Position numbers and translations under genes: made by a program
Assembly (NCBI RefSeq): GCF_028372415.1
Contig: NC_092876.1
Span: 218,227,528-218,291,527, forward strand
DNA from: Notamacropus eugenii
Lineage: Eukaryota > Chordata > Mammalia > Diprotodontia > Macropodidae
Length of the DNA stretch: 64,000 bases
Direction: 5' to 3'
Shown here: positions 53,669 through 64,000 of the stretch, one piece after another
Position numbering within the stretch: the first letter of the stretch is position 1
Layout: every line of letters starts with the position of its first letter
Notes under the pieces: generated by a model
Seen by the model: the letters and a program-made list of their open reading frames with translations, nothing else
What the model was told of the DNA's origin: nothing
The model's database searches: none

Positions 53669-53908
53669 ACAGCTGGTGCCACAGTGGGCAGAGCACTGGG
53701 CTGGGAGTTTAGGAAGACCTTAGTTCAAATTTGGCTTCATGAACTCATGAACTGTGAGACCCTGTGCAAGCAATTTAACTTCTGTTTGACTCAGTATAAC
53801 AGCATTTGCTTTGCAAGGCTGTTGTGGGATCAAATGAGATAATATAAAAACTGCTTTGGCACAGTGCTTGACACATAGTAGGTACTATCTAAATGCTTAT
53901 CCCCTTCC
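53669..53908 (+). repeat. SINE/MIR copy with L2-like tail
   Basis: cagctggtgccacagtgggc (tRNA-like head), ttgtgggatcaaatgagata (CORE) and agtgcttgacacatagtagg (tail) occur in order. Confidence 0.7.
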
Positions 53909-53959
53909 TTTGCCTTTGCCCTATTGTTATGTAGCATAATACTTTAGCTCCATTCAAGC

Positions 53960-54235
53960 CCAGACAGCTGGCTGCCTTACAAAAAGGCAAGGTGGAGAAC
54001 AGAGTGCTTGCTTTGGCATCAGGAAGCCTTGCCTCCAACGCGTGCTAGCTGTGTGACCTTAGGCAAATGATTTTACTTCTATTAAGTCTCCGTTTCTTCA
54101 TAGGTAAAATGGGGATAGTAATAGTAGCTCTCTTAAGGGTTGCTGTGAGGATCATCCAAATTCATTTAGGTAAAGCAAATGTTGAAAGGTTTTCAAACCT
54201 TAAAACTCTACATAAATGTGAGCTGTTATTACTAT
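53960..54235 (+). repeat. SINE/MIR copy
   Basis: gacagctggctgccttacaa, agctgtgtgaccttaggcaa, gttgctgtgaggatcatcca and the tail aaccttaaaactctacataa. Confidence 0.7.
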
Positions 54236-54344
54236 GTAGCTAAACTTAAATACAATAACATGAAAATAAGGCTCATGTTATCAAATAAACATAACTTTTC
54301 CCTAACAGAAATATTTACTCCGATACAGTTGTTTTTATTATAAT

Positions 54345-54572
54345 AACTAACATTTGTATAGCATTTTAAAGTATATAAAACATTTGAAATATGCAACCTC
54401 AATTGATTCTCACAACTCTATAAGGCAGATTATTATTGTATATTCTAATTTACCAATGAGAAAACAGGCCAAAAGAGTATAATGACTTGCCAATGGGGAT
54501 TCCAAAATGTCCTGCTGAGGTCTTCCTGACCCCAAGGTTAAGCACTCTATCTCTGCCACAGAGCTATCCCAT
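54345..54572 (-). repeat. MIR copy
   Basis: Reversed order: gattctcacaactctataag, accaatgagaaaacaggcca, aatgacttgccaatggggat and gcactctatctctgccacag. Confidence 0.7.
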
Positions 54573-55248
54573 GTGTGTGAAGGATATACCAAAACAGAAC
54601 AGGATTCCCTGGTTTTGATCAAGTAAGTATAATAGAAAAATATAGGAAAAACTCTAAAATGGACATAAGTAATTCAGGTTAAAAAAATAGCATTATTGAT
54701 TTCAAAAATATGATTTTTAAAATATTTCAATCAAATTCAATATATTCTTATAATAATAAAATGTATAATTTGATCCCTATTTCTTTTAAAGAATAAAAAA
54801 TTAAAATTTTTGGTTAGTTGAGGTCACTATCATACAACTGGAATAATTTATGAGAAATCTATTCAACACTTAGTAAAAGAGTTCTTAATTTAGCATTCAG
54901 TGTTTCACAATCTGGTAACTTAAAATGATTATCACATGTTTAAATGAATCCATTATTAAACAATTTTGCATTTTTCTTCCCAAGGAAGCACAATTCCCAA
55001 TTATTTATCATCCTATGGAACTAATGAGTTAAATAAATTATACCAGAATAAAGTTAACAGAAACATCTCCTAAAAAGAAAATGCTTTAACATTTTCCCCC
55101 CAAATGGTTTATAATCATGGTGTACTTTAGCAAAACAACCTCACTAAACAATGGGCTTTTAAGCATTCTTCAAACTAAGCATTGCAGTGAATACTTACAT
55201 TCTTCATCTAACATGTTTTGACAAATTTGGTATAATTTCTATGCATAC

Positions 55249-55389
55249 CTGAGGCAATGACAGGCTCTTTCATCAGTTCCCTAGTTATTGGACATAGGAA
55301 TTCATCTGGAATTCCAGAAGAAAGGGATTCCACTTTTACTTTCAGCTCTTCAATTTTCCTCAATACTTTACTCCGCAGACCAAGAGATT
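55249..55389 (-). CDS. WDSUB1: WDSUB1 coding exon: SAM/U-box linker and start of U-box
   Basis: Read on the minus strand, the acceptor is atctttcttcag|AATCTC and the donor is CCTCAG|gtatgc. It is 141 bp with phase 1 on both sides. It encodes [20 protein letters not shown], then [20 protein letters not shown], then KEPVIAS. The first part is a charged helical linker; [13 protein letters not shown] is the classic start of a U-box. Skipping would keep the frame but remove half the U-box. Confidence 0.96.
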
Positions 55390-56394
55390 CTGAAGAAAGA
55401 TTAAAAAACTATGTTAAATCCAGTTGACCACGACTAACTAGGCATGATTTCACTTAAAGTAACCAAAAACCTTCAGATAAGGTTTAAGTGTCTCTTTTTA
55501 AAAAGAAATAACATTTTAATGTATTTTCAAAGACTATGTTTTTGTTTACTTAAAGTAAGTTAGATGTAGAGACTGGTTGTTAAAGGTGTTTATTTTTAAA
55601 AGTCTTAAAATTTAAAAGTTTCTAAAGTTTCAAGTTACCCTAATGAACATACAACAAAAAACAGAATAATTCATTTCTCTTTATTCACGAAACTAAACAT
55701 TCTCAAATGTGATTATCAAGATTTAAAAGTATTGTCATCACCCTGATAATTCCTAGTACAATATAGCATTATAATGGATATATATTTTATAATATTTTGC
55801 ATGATTTATCTACACTGCTCATTGATCTGTTACACAGCATGATCACAGACAAAGTGTAGAAGAAAAGTGTGAAGAGGACATTCTGTTGAGTTTGCTACTT
55901 TGGTTTTTATAAAAGTAGGTTTTAGTGTTGCTAAGTAGGAAGGAAAAAAGTTAAAAATACTGTCAGCCAGGTTTGTAGAGTGCTTTCATGGGGGAAGGTA
56001 GAAAAATGGGGTGAAAATGGAAGGGGAGAAAAAGAGGAGTAACTCTCATAAAAAGAACAAAGTAAACAAATCAATCTAGGAAAATAATGAAAATACACTA
56101 GCAAACTGTTAATGTTGACTATGAAATTCTCTTAACAGAGCCCCAAATTAAGACCTTAGGATATTTAAAATGAAACACCAGAAAAAAATAAAGAATTTCT
56201 TCATGGGACATGGCACTACTTGAAACTACTTCTATGGCTTTATGACTCCATAAAATTCCTTAGATTCTTCATTCTTAGTCTCAAGAGGAAAATTATCCTA
56301 TATAAAAGTATCTGAGCTATTCTTGCCTTCTTTAGTTTTAAGTAGACTTACTAAAATTCAAGGTTACATCTAAAAATGAAACATTACAGTCATA

Positions 56395-56640
56395 CACAAC
56401 TTTCAACAAGTCCTTACTAAGCATTTTACTATATGCTAGGCACTAGACTAAATGCTAGGGACACAAAGACATTATCCTTGTCCTCAAGTAGTTCACAATT
56501 CAATGGGAGAAGACAACATGCAAATAACTGAGTACATACAAGATATGTAAAATGTAAGTGGAGGGTAATTTCAGAGGCAAGGGACTTATATGTGTGAGTG
56601 AGGAGAGGGGGAATTGGGGGGAAAAATGAGAAGGAAAATA
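56395..56640 (+). repeat. Mid-repetitive element copy
   Basis: tatatgctaggcactagact, aatgctagggacacaaagac, cctcaagtagttcacaattc and gggagaagacaacatgcaaa; the best preserved proximal part of this unnamed family. Confidence 0.6.
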
Positions 56641-57249
56641 AATTTTAATTGAAAAAATTACTTTAATATAAAAAGAAAAATACCCTTGTCACAGGAAAAA
56701 GTGAGATTAGTCAAGTCTCAAAGAAATCTAGGGAAGCTAGAACCAAGTTGCATTCCAAAAGTTCATCTGTAAGTCAGTCGTGTAGAAAAAAGAAACCGTT
56801 TTTTTCCTACAGAAATTATATCACAGAGTGTTTAAGTTTTTAGGCTGGCTACTAAAATCCCAGACCTATATTGCAGTTTAATTATTTAATGAATACTATC
56901 AGCCTGAATTCTGAGTCTTAGCTATAGGGGATATGTGCTTTTAAGAAAGAGAAGTAAAAATTTCAAAATTTTCCTCTGATTTGTAAGGGGTTACCCCTTA
57001 TAAAAAAAAAACTGTAGTAAGCAAGTTCTGTCTCTGGTGCATTCAGTGGTCCTCTTTTCTTGCCTGACAGCCTCATGCTGTCCAAAGCCCACAATTGTAG
57101 CATTTCATCCAGTCCTTGTTCTTGCCAGAGTGGAGGAGGTTTTTCTAAATTTGATCAGAGTGAACCCCATGAATGACTACTGGCACACGAGTGGTGGGTC
57201 AACAAAATGGTAGCTTTTCACATCAAATTCCATTACACACTGTGTTTGA

Positions 57250-57540
57250 TTCTCACCTCACTTAGAATCCCTAGCTTTTCTCAAAGGTCAGCTCCTGCCT
57301 TTTATAATAGGATGCTTTTCTTGATCTCCCCAGGTGCTTCCACTACCTCCATTTCTTCCCACCAAAACAGTCTTATATTTACTTCATGTATATTTTCTCT
57401 TTACTCATGCATAGCTTCCCCCAAGACAACAATAGCTTCAGGAGGGCAGAGGTGGTGCCATTTTTACCTTTGTATTTCTAGCACCCTCAAAGTGACTAGC
57501 CTAGAACAGATACTTAATAAATGCTTGCTGACTGAAAGAT
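57250..57540 (+). mobile_element. L2 3' end
   Basis: tgcttttcttgatctcccca, gcttcaggagggcagaggtg and acttaataaatgcttgctga in L2 order. Confidence 0.75.
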
Positions 57541-57842
57541 ATCCTGCAAATGTGTAAGAGTTAAAACATATATACTCTAGCAGTTAATTATTTCTAGTTC
57601 AGTCAGACAGTACAGAGGTCCAAAGTGGAGTGGAATGAAATTTAATCTAGAGAGGATTCAGAATGAGGGCAAGTTGGGGCTGGGAGGAAGAGACAAGAGA
57701 GGACAAAGAGGCATAATTAATTATCAAGATAGGAAATTAGAGAAGCTGAAGGGGTTAGCGATGCAAGGGTCAGACTGAGGTACGAAGCAACCACTCTCTC
57801 CTTTCCATCCCCACAAAAGGAGCTCTAACATGACACTAATGC

Positions 57843-58030
57843 AAAAATTCTTAACCTTTTTTTGTGTCATGAACCCCTCTGTGGAAGTCTAGGGAAGTCT
57901 GTGAATGATTCAGAATGTCTCTAAATGCACAGATAAAAATACATAGAATTATAGGAAACAAATTAAATTGAAATATCTATCAAAATATTTTAAAAGTTTA
58001 CACATTGCTCAGGGTAAGAACCTCTGTCCT
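57843..58030 (+). mobile_element. hAT-like MITE ('ttcttaacc' family), full
   Basis: It starts aaattcttaacctttttttg and ends tcagggtaagaacctctgt, inverted ends. The interior carries atgaacccctctgtggaagt and tatctatcaaaatattttaa. It is the most complete of three copies. Confidence 0.6.
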
Positions 58031-58999
58031 AAAAGGAGTCCAACCCCCTCCATCTTCCCTCCTCCCCCCAACCCTGTTTCCACAAGCGTACACAGCCTTC
58101 CTTAATGCAGTGTCATTACTTTCCTTGTCTGTCTCTATAAGGTCTCAAGTTTTTCATATGGTAATGGCATCTGGGAATGTGGTAGTATGACCCTAAGCAA
58201 GAATATCAATTTTAATATATGAGTTGTTTATAAGTAAGATGTAGATACTATCTATATAGTAAATCCTGTTCTTAGATCTTGGTTAATCTTGAGGATTAAA
58301 TGTCTGAATTAGTAGAAACTATTAAAATTGTAAAGCAAGATTTACCTCTATCATTTTAGAAAGCTGTTGCATCCAAAAATTACTTAAAAAATATAATTTA
58401 GAATTTAGTCAAACTGTAAAATATGGCATTCACTTAAAAATTAATGTAATATATTCAAATAGTTTATTTTACAATTATTTTTAACAGTCCTACTAATATG
58501 AAAGACATGCCTATGAATCAAGGTCAATTTTTAGGAAAGCATATATCAATGACAATAAATATTTCCCAATAATCAGATATTCTGAAAACTATTCTAAGAG
58601 ATCAACTTTTTATTTTATTTTTAAGTAGCTATTTTGAGGAACCTATACAAATAAGCTTACAAATAAACTACTGTAGAAGTCAATGGTATAATAATACTCT
58701 GACTCTTACTTTAAAAACTTCTTGGTTTAGGTAGATGCGCAGTTTGGTTGCTCCAGACGATTAAAGTAATGAGGTGTTTTGCAGTTCAGTTCAGTTTATT
58801 ACATGAAACTTTTACTGATTCAACAATAGTCTCATAGAAAGAAAAAATGTAACAGGCATGCTGATTTCACACACAGTTTTTTGTAGTATATACCTACTGC
58901 CTTTGTGCATCAACCATTACTGAGAAAACATTCTCCTATTATTTTTATAGATTAGAGGTAAAAGGGTTGAAATTTTTTCTAAAGCTTTGGGAGGAATAA

Positions 59000-59185
59000 C
59001 AGCATAGACGTAGAGTAGAAAGGGACCTTAGAAGCTAAGTTCAACCGCATAATTTTAAAGATGACAAAACTGAGGCCTGAAGAAGCTATACAACTTGCCC
59101 AAGGTCGCAAATGCAGTAGGTGTCACAAATTGGACTTTTACTCAGATTCTCTGAAGACAGAACCAGGACTCTCTTTCTACTCTCT
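59000..59185 (+). repeat. MIR copy
   Basis: gagtagaaagggaccttaga, gatgacaaaactgaggcctg and acaacttgcccaaggtcgca. Confidence 0.7.
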
Positions 59186-59611
59186 ACCAAAAAATGACAG
59201 TTTTTTAGACGGCTATCTTAAAGTCAATGGAAATGTAAAATATACATAAAGAATAATACTGAAAAACTTCTCAGAATAATTATGTAAAAGCAACAAAAGC
59301 AAGTATCTTTTTGGTGATACTCAACTAATCAAACTATTACTTTCAAATAACACACCAGACAATACTGTCTATTAAGTAAAATGGAAAGGTGTATTTACTT
59401 CCAAGACAAAGTTGTAGAAGAACAAACAAAACAAAGCTGTACTACGATACTGACATTCTAAATCATCGTCATGAAGTTGAGTGAAAAAAAAAATCTTCCC
59501 TGAAAATAGGTTCTCAGAGAAGTAAAAGCAGAAGACACAGAAAGATTATTATCAAAACCTGTATTTTTCCAACAACAGAAAAAGTAAGCACTTGTTCATG
59601 CATGAAGAATC

Positions 59612-59960
59612 AACCCATCAAGTATTAATGTATCCCACACCGTGTTAAAGGCCTGAGGAAACAAAGAAATAATCTCTGTTCCCATGGAACTTATATTCCA
59701 TCAAGAAGATGTGCATACTTTGTATAAATATATTAAAATAAATGCAAGATAATTATGGCAGTGAAGGTACAGTGGGGGCAAGAGGATGAGGAAAGACTTC
59801 ATGTAGAAAGTGATCTTTGAGCTGATCTCTGAAAGAAACTAAAGACTGTAAAAAAGAGATATAGTGATGACATGCATTCCAGCCCTGAGAGGGATCCTGT
59901 GCAAAGGCTTGGAGAAAAGATATGAAAGAAAAGAATGAACAAGTCTGTGATCGACTACAA
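59612..59960 (+). repeat. Mid-repetitive element copy
   Basis: ctctgttcccatggaactta, agatgtgcatactttgtata, gacttcatgtagaaagtgat and gacatgcattccagccctga in the order of the long copy at 40976. Confidence 0.55.
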
Positions 59961-61984
59961 TTTTATGCTTATAATAAGCAGCATCCAAACTTGTTAAAGT
60001 CAATTCTGAAAACGGATACTATGTCTCAAATGTCAGAAAGATCAGCAACTTTGACCTTTACTGTCACCTATACCTACTTGCTATAGGAAATTTATGTTTG
60101 TATCAATTTCTTGAAAAAGCTATGAAATGACCTTAGAGTCTCCCCAAAGTCTGTTCAAACACTCCTGTCAAACTTCTCCATAGAATCACTTCAGAATTTG
60201 ATTTCTCTGATGAAGGTAATACTTTACCTTATTTAATGTGGCAGTAGAAAATGAATTCTGAAGCTAAGAATTTTGTACAGTATATTATGATGCTATATAA
60301 TATTTTAAAAATTATAAATGGATTATTTCACTGCCCAGTTTAATTGGTTTTTAAGGTATTTAGAAAACTATATGATTCAACATAAATTTAGGTAACTTAA
60401 ATCTTTTAAATTATATTTATGGTTATTTTTCTAAAACAAAAAAGACCTGTTCAGGAAATGATTCTAAGTTTCAATGTAAAATCAATTTATGTCATTTCCA
60501 CTTGTAGTGTCTCTTCCAGGTATGTAAACTTCATAAATATGAGAAGTATTCACATAATTATTTAAAATACACATAATACACACATACTGTCTGCATAGAT
60601 AGTCTCTATTGCATGCCAAAATATAGGAGTAATGAGAAGCTGTTCCACATCTACTTCAATCGTGGCAGGCAGCACCTAGCCATTCACTCTTTAGTGATGT
60701 CTTTCCTCTAGCAAAAAAAAGAAAAAAAAAGTACCACCCCAGAAAGAAACCAGTGCCTCTGCTCAGCTAAAAACATTCCTTTCCAACAGGTGTATGAGTT
60801 AACAGCAGTTCCTTAATATAGAACCTACAAAATTCTCTTTCAAATAAAAAATCTAACATCCAGGTTGTTCAACTCTTTAAAAATACTCTATTTTAAGTGC
60901 CAAGCACACCAGATATGCTAGTCTGGTTTTTAACAGTCCAGTGCATTCTACTTTGGTGCACAATTAATAAGCTTTCTTCATATGAAGAGTATTAAATGGA
61001 ATTCAAATATAGTCACATTGATGCAGAGGCTGTTTTATCTATTCTGCCACAAAGGAAAAATGTAAAATAGTTCTGCATCTGAGGATTAGAAAGTGAAATG
61101 TCATTAGCATATTCCTCATTACCACATTTTGCTGTGCAGCACATTTTTTCAATGCTTAGACATAATCTTAGACCCCATTAGTACATTTTCCTGCAGTGTC
61201 TTATTTAGTTTTCTGAAAACTCAAGCACTAATAGAATTTCACTACAGTTTAAAACAGCACCTGTGGAAGATTAAAGTATAGACACTTATGAACTTTTCAA
61301 GATTTCCAAAATATTATAGGAAAATAAAATCCTTATTCTACTTATTTAGAGTAACTAATTTGACTGAGTCAAATCTGCTGAGTATGCTAAACTCCTGAGC
61401 TTTGACAACTAATGAACAGTTATATATTTATACTGAAACATTTTCAGACAAAATATCACCTCCTGCAATTTTCTTCAATGAGACAACCACAAAGTCAAGA
61501 TATTAATCAGATACTGCTCAATTTTTTGCTTACACCTGATAATGGCAAAACCCAATTCACTGTACTTTTAAATGAAATTATTATGTGTCAGATCAGAGAT
61601 TTTTTTTTTAAACAACACTGATGACCTCTTGGCTCTTATTTTCATTAGAAGTTATTTTTATCTGTTAGAGGGCAAGATATGTCAAACTTCTTAGAGATTT
61701 TTACTGTTATATTTGCAACTATTTTTTATAAACTAGAAATGATTACTTTTTCTTGCAAAATAATTTTATTTCACATGCTAACATTAGTGGCTTGTTATGG
61801 TACAGTAAAACTCTAGACCCACATAATTAGAATCCTCAACTAAACAGACTATATACTCTATATTTAGGAGGGAAAGACAAATAATAAAGTAAGATATCGG
61901 AGTCCAAAAACCAAGTTCTAGGGTATGTCCTGCAGTCAGTCCAATTCACTTGATACCTTGAAGAGTTATAATATTAAAAAATAA

Positions 61985-62060
61985 AAAATCCTAAAGTTAG
62001 AAGGGACATCAGAAGCCATACAGTTCAATCCTAAACTAAAGCTTTAATCCCTTTCTACAT
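61985..62060 (+). repeat. MIR fragment
   Basis: aaagttagaagggacatcag and ccatacagttcaatcctaaa, a short MIR head. Confidence 0.45.
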
Positions 62061-63037
62061 CATCTCAAAATATAGATGTTTGCTTAAAAAACTATATAGT
62101 GAAAAGGACTTATTCCATTCTGGACCAAATCTGCTTTATTGTGACTTACCTGATGACAACAGAATGAGGTTAAAACCTCTTCCACATAGTCACATTATAA
62201 AAATAATGAACTGCAAAATTCTTAATCATCAAACATTTAATTATATTAATAATTTTCTAATTAATGAGGCAAGAAAATATACTAGTACACTCTAGAAAGA
62301 TTTTCAACAACAGAAGGTTTCTGATTAACCAGTTCCCTCTTGACCAGGAATTCTGATTAATCAAAGTTCTACTTTATATATAATATGTATACAATAGGTA
62401 ATTGAACTGTTCCTGGTTGAAACACTGGATTTGAGCTTTACGTAATCAGGAGAAGCTCACAGCTTTGATTTTTCTTGCACCAATAAGTTATACTTCCAAG
62501 ATCATAATAGCCAACTGTCTTACAGATGTGTGCTATTGATCATTAGTCTCCAGTAGTGGAAAAACAATTCAATACATATGTACTGTGGGTGGTGCTCATA
62601 TGATGCATCATAATGCACTCAGGCTAACAATCCTTAGGTAACTAGAATTTTTCCAGTTTGGCCTACTCTAGCTTAGCTTAGCCGGGAGATGGAAAGGAGT
62701 AGTTACTATAGTGAGTCTATTTTTGCTTTTCATGTGTAAATTCATTAAATTACTTTTTCCACTGACATGCCAATTACACTGTTTAGACTAAGATTATGAT
62801 AACATATAGTATCACAATTAGGTTTAAATATTCCTTCTTATTGGTAATTGTAGTTAGTTCTTAATGGTGTTATTACAAAGAAACAAGTGATTCTTTTGTG
62901 TTTAAATACATAAATACAACAGTGTATATATGTTAGCATATCTAGAGAAAAACTCTTTGATACAATTGAATATAACTTTCCAGAAAGTACTTCTACATAA
63001 TCTTTCCTTATGTAAAACTGTCTTTTATTAATCTTAC

Positions 63038-63217
63038 CAATTTTTAAGTCATCAGTCAGACTTTCTTTTGTAAGATTCAGCAGTTCTTTGCCATCAATAT
63101 TGTTCATCTTGAAAATACCAACAAGGTCTTTTAAACCTTGTGCACAAAGCCACAATGAAACTTCTTCCTCTGACCAATCTTCAATAAAATGTTTTGGTTC
63201 ATCTTCTGGCCTACCTG
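63038..63217 (-). CDS. WDSUB1: WDSUB1 coding exon: SAM domain
   Basis: The exon encodes GRPEDEPKHFIEDWSEEEVS then LWLCAQGLKDLVGIFKMNNI then DGKELLNLTKESLTDDLKI. This is a SAM domain: W-S-x-E-x-V-x-x-W-L start, F...I-D-G-x-x-L-L-x-L core, and L-x-x-L-K-I end. SAM domains mediate protein oligomerisation. The donor is ATTG|gtaaga. The acceptor is a NAGNAG tandem (tctcAAGCAG|GTAGG): the proximal AG starts the exon at 63217 and adds Ala, matching the human length; the distal AG starts it at 63214. Both keep the frame (phase 1 in, phase 1 out). Confidence 0.95.
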
Positions 63218-63436
63218 CTTGAGAAACCATGAGGAAAAAAGCAAATAAAATACATATAATTTAAAATGCATTTGCTTAAAATTTTTAAAATTTATGTCAC
63301 AATTTTAATTTTTAATTCCATTTTTATACCCTTTCAGAAGATTCAAACTGAAATATTTTTCCTTGTACCTTTTCTTTTTCATCTGATAAATGTATTTCCT
63401 CTCCTATTTTAAGACTGAACAAAGTGTTCTATTTAC

Positions 63437-63472
63437 CCTGTAGTTTGTTTATCAGTGTGGAGTTCTGAACAT
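63437..63472 (-). CDS. WDSUB1: Candidate 36-bp WDSUB1 cassette exon
   Basis: Between the WD40 and SAM exons, the minus strand has a strong acceptor (tccttttttgtcag) followed 36 bases later by the donor CAGG|gtaaat. The segment has phase 1 at both ends and no stop, so inclusion would insert DVQNSTLINKLQ without changing the frame. The human protein as I remember it goes straight from the blade (..ETLCQ) to the SAM linker (ARRTEHQ..), so this would be an optional or lineage-limited exon. It may also be chance; only transcripts can decide. Confidence 0.35.
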
Positions 63473-63846
63473 CTGACAAAAAAGGAGTCAGTAAGTTAGC
63501 TGCTCCTGCTGCCTGGAGTGGCCAAAATGAAGTCAAGAAAATACATTATTTCTATTCTCAGTTTATTCTTAAACAGAATTCTAAAAAAAAATACAGAAAT
63601 AGAGATTGTGAGAATATACTTAGAAAAACACACACAATCAGACACCAAAGGCACTTTCCTACAATTTTAATGTACTTTAGCTATTAATTCTGACCTCTCT
63701 GAAAGGGTTTTTAAAATTATAATAAATCTGTATTTCATGCTTCATGTTAAGGAAAGCAATTTGAACAACTTGTCATAAGATTTACTGTGTTCCCAAACTA
63801 CATGCTAAAAAGGGTGAGCTAGGTTAGAGATAATATCCCTACTAAC

Positions 63847-63953
63847 CTTGACAATGTGCTTTCATATCAAATTGCCAGATGTTCACTGTTTTGTCCATTG
63901 ACCCAGTAGCAAGTAAAAGAATATTGGGTGCAAAGGCACAGGTTGTAACATAC
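63847..63953 (-). CDS. WDSUB1: WDSUB1 coding exon: last WD40 blade
   Basis: Read on the minus strand, the acceptor is tttcctag|GTATGT and the donor is TCAAG|gttagt. The exon encodes [20 protein letters not shown], then [15 protein letters not shown], with an Arg codon split at its start and one base (G) carried out. [11 protein letters not shown] is the WD40 signature: GS..D.T..IW, with the final blade closing the propeller. The donor phase of 1 fits both the SAM exon and the candidate microexon downstream. Confidence 0.95.
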
Positions 63954-64000
63954 CTAGGAAAGAAAAAGAATTAGGGAATTTAATATCATATGTTTTCTAA

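Larger units (their letters stand above)
30164..55248 (-). other. WDSUB1: 25-kb WDSUB1 intron filled with mobile elements
   Basis: This intron splits the U-box between S and DGYSYE. It holds most of the large elements in the window, listed separately. Blocks in which I see nothing definite: 30164-31095, 31540-32500, 42910-43900, 46570-48900, 49900-50476 and 54575-55248. Confidence 0.8.
55390..63037 (-). other. WDSUB1: WDSUB1 intron between SAM and U-box-start exons
   Basis: It contains a mid-repetitive element (56395-56640), an L2 end (57250-57540), a hAT-like MITE (57843-58030), MIR remnants (59000-59185, 61985-62060) and another mid-repeat copy (59612-59960). The remaining blocks (55390-56390, 58030-59000, 59960-61985, 62060-63037) are AT-rich with no gene seen. 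Confidence 0.7.
30006..63953 (-). other. WDSUB1: WDSUB1 gene, 3' half (gene span in window)
   Basis: WDSUB1 combines N-terminal WD40 repeats with a SAM domain and a C-terminal U-box, the E2-binding fold of a ubiquitin ligase; its substrates are not known to me. Four coding exons on the minus strand join in phase, with GT-AG introns: 63847-63953 (last WD blade), 63038-63214 or 63217 (SAM), 55249-55389 (linker and U-box start), 30006-30163 (U-box end and stop). The product matches my memory of human WDSUB1 nearly residue for residue in the SAM and U-box parts. The first WD40 exons lie beyond 64000. The introns of 25 kb and 7.6 kb are largely repeats. Confidence 0.96.

Overview
This is a 64 kb piece of a marsupial nuclear genome. 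Two convergent vertebrate genes lie tail to tail: the 3' half of TANC1 on the + strand (coding exons from 13932 to 25283, 3' UTR to about 27075) and the 3' half of WDSUB1 on the - strand (coding exons from 63953 down to the stop at 30006). TANC1-WDSUB1 is also the gene order I recall for human chromosome 2q24. Metatherian origin is inferred from the repeats: marsupial-type L1 3' ends, a half-LINE (HAL1), abundant tRNA-derived/CORE SINEs, MIR and L2, and palindromic hAT MITEs. I cannot tell an American from an Australian marsupial.

Layout. 1-13931: one large TANC1 intron, mostly old SINE/MIR/L2/L1 debris, two copies of a 'gggtggggaacct' hAT element and an unexplained 61-bp direct repeat. 13932-25283: eight TANC1 coding exons, encoding the last ankyrin repeats, the TPR region and a long disordered tail ending in the PDZ ligand ESNV. 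25284-27075: TANC1 3' UTR. 27076-30005: gap between the genes, including the unresolved WDSUB1 3' UTR. 30006-63953: WDSUB1, with exons for the last WD40 blade, SAM domain, SAM/U-box linker and U-box; a symmetric 36-bp candidate microexon and a NAGNAG acceptor lie between the WD40 and SAM exons.

The 25-kb WDSUB1 intron (30164-55248) is a store of mobile elements. It holds a nearly full-span old L1 with a perfect 17-bp target duplication, carrying a nested L1 and a GC-rich filler; a non-L1 LINE fragment with a zinc-finger tail; a processed HNRNPH-type pseudogene expanded by a CA microsatellite; an ERV LTR; and a young half-LINE with an intact 364-codon ORF1, no ORF2 and a perfect 14-bp target duplication. 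No CRISPR array, phage, operon or tRNA gene was seen.

TANC1 is a postsynaptic scaffold and WDSUB1 a presumed U-box ubiquitin ligase; nothing here suggests they act together. All exon limits were placed by eye from splice sites, reading phase and my memory of the human proteins.
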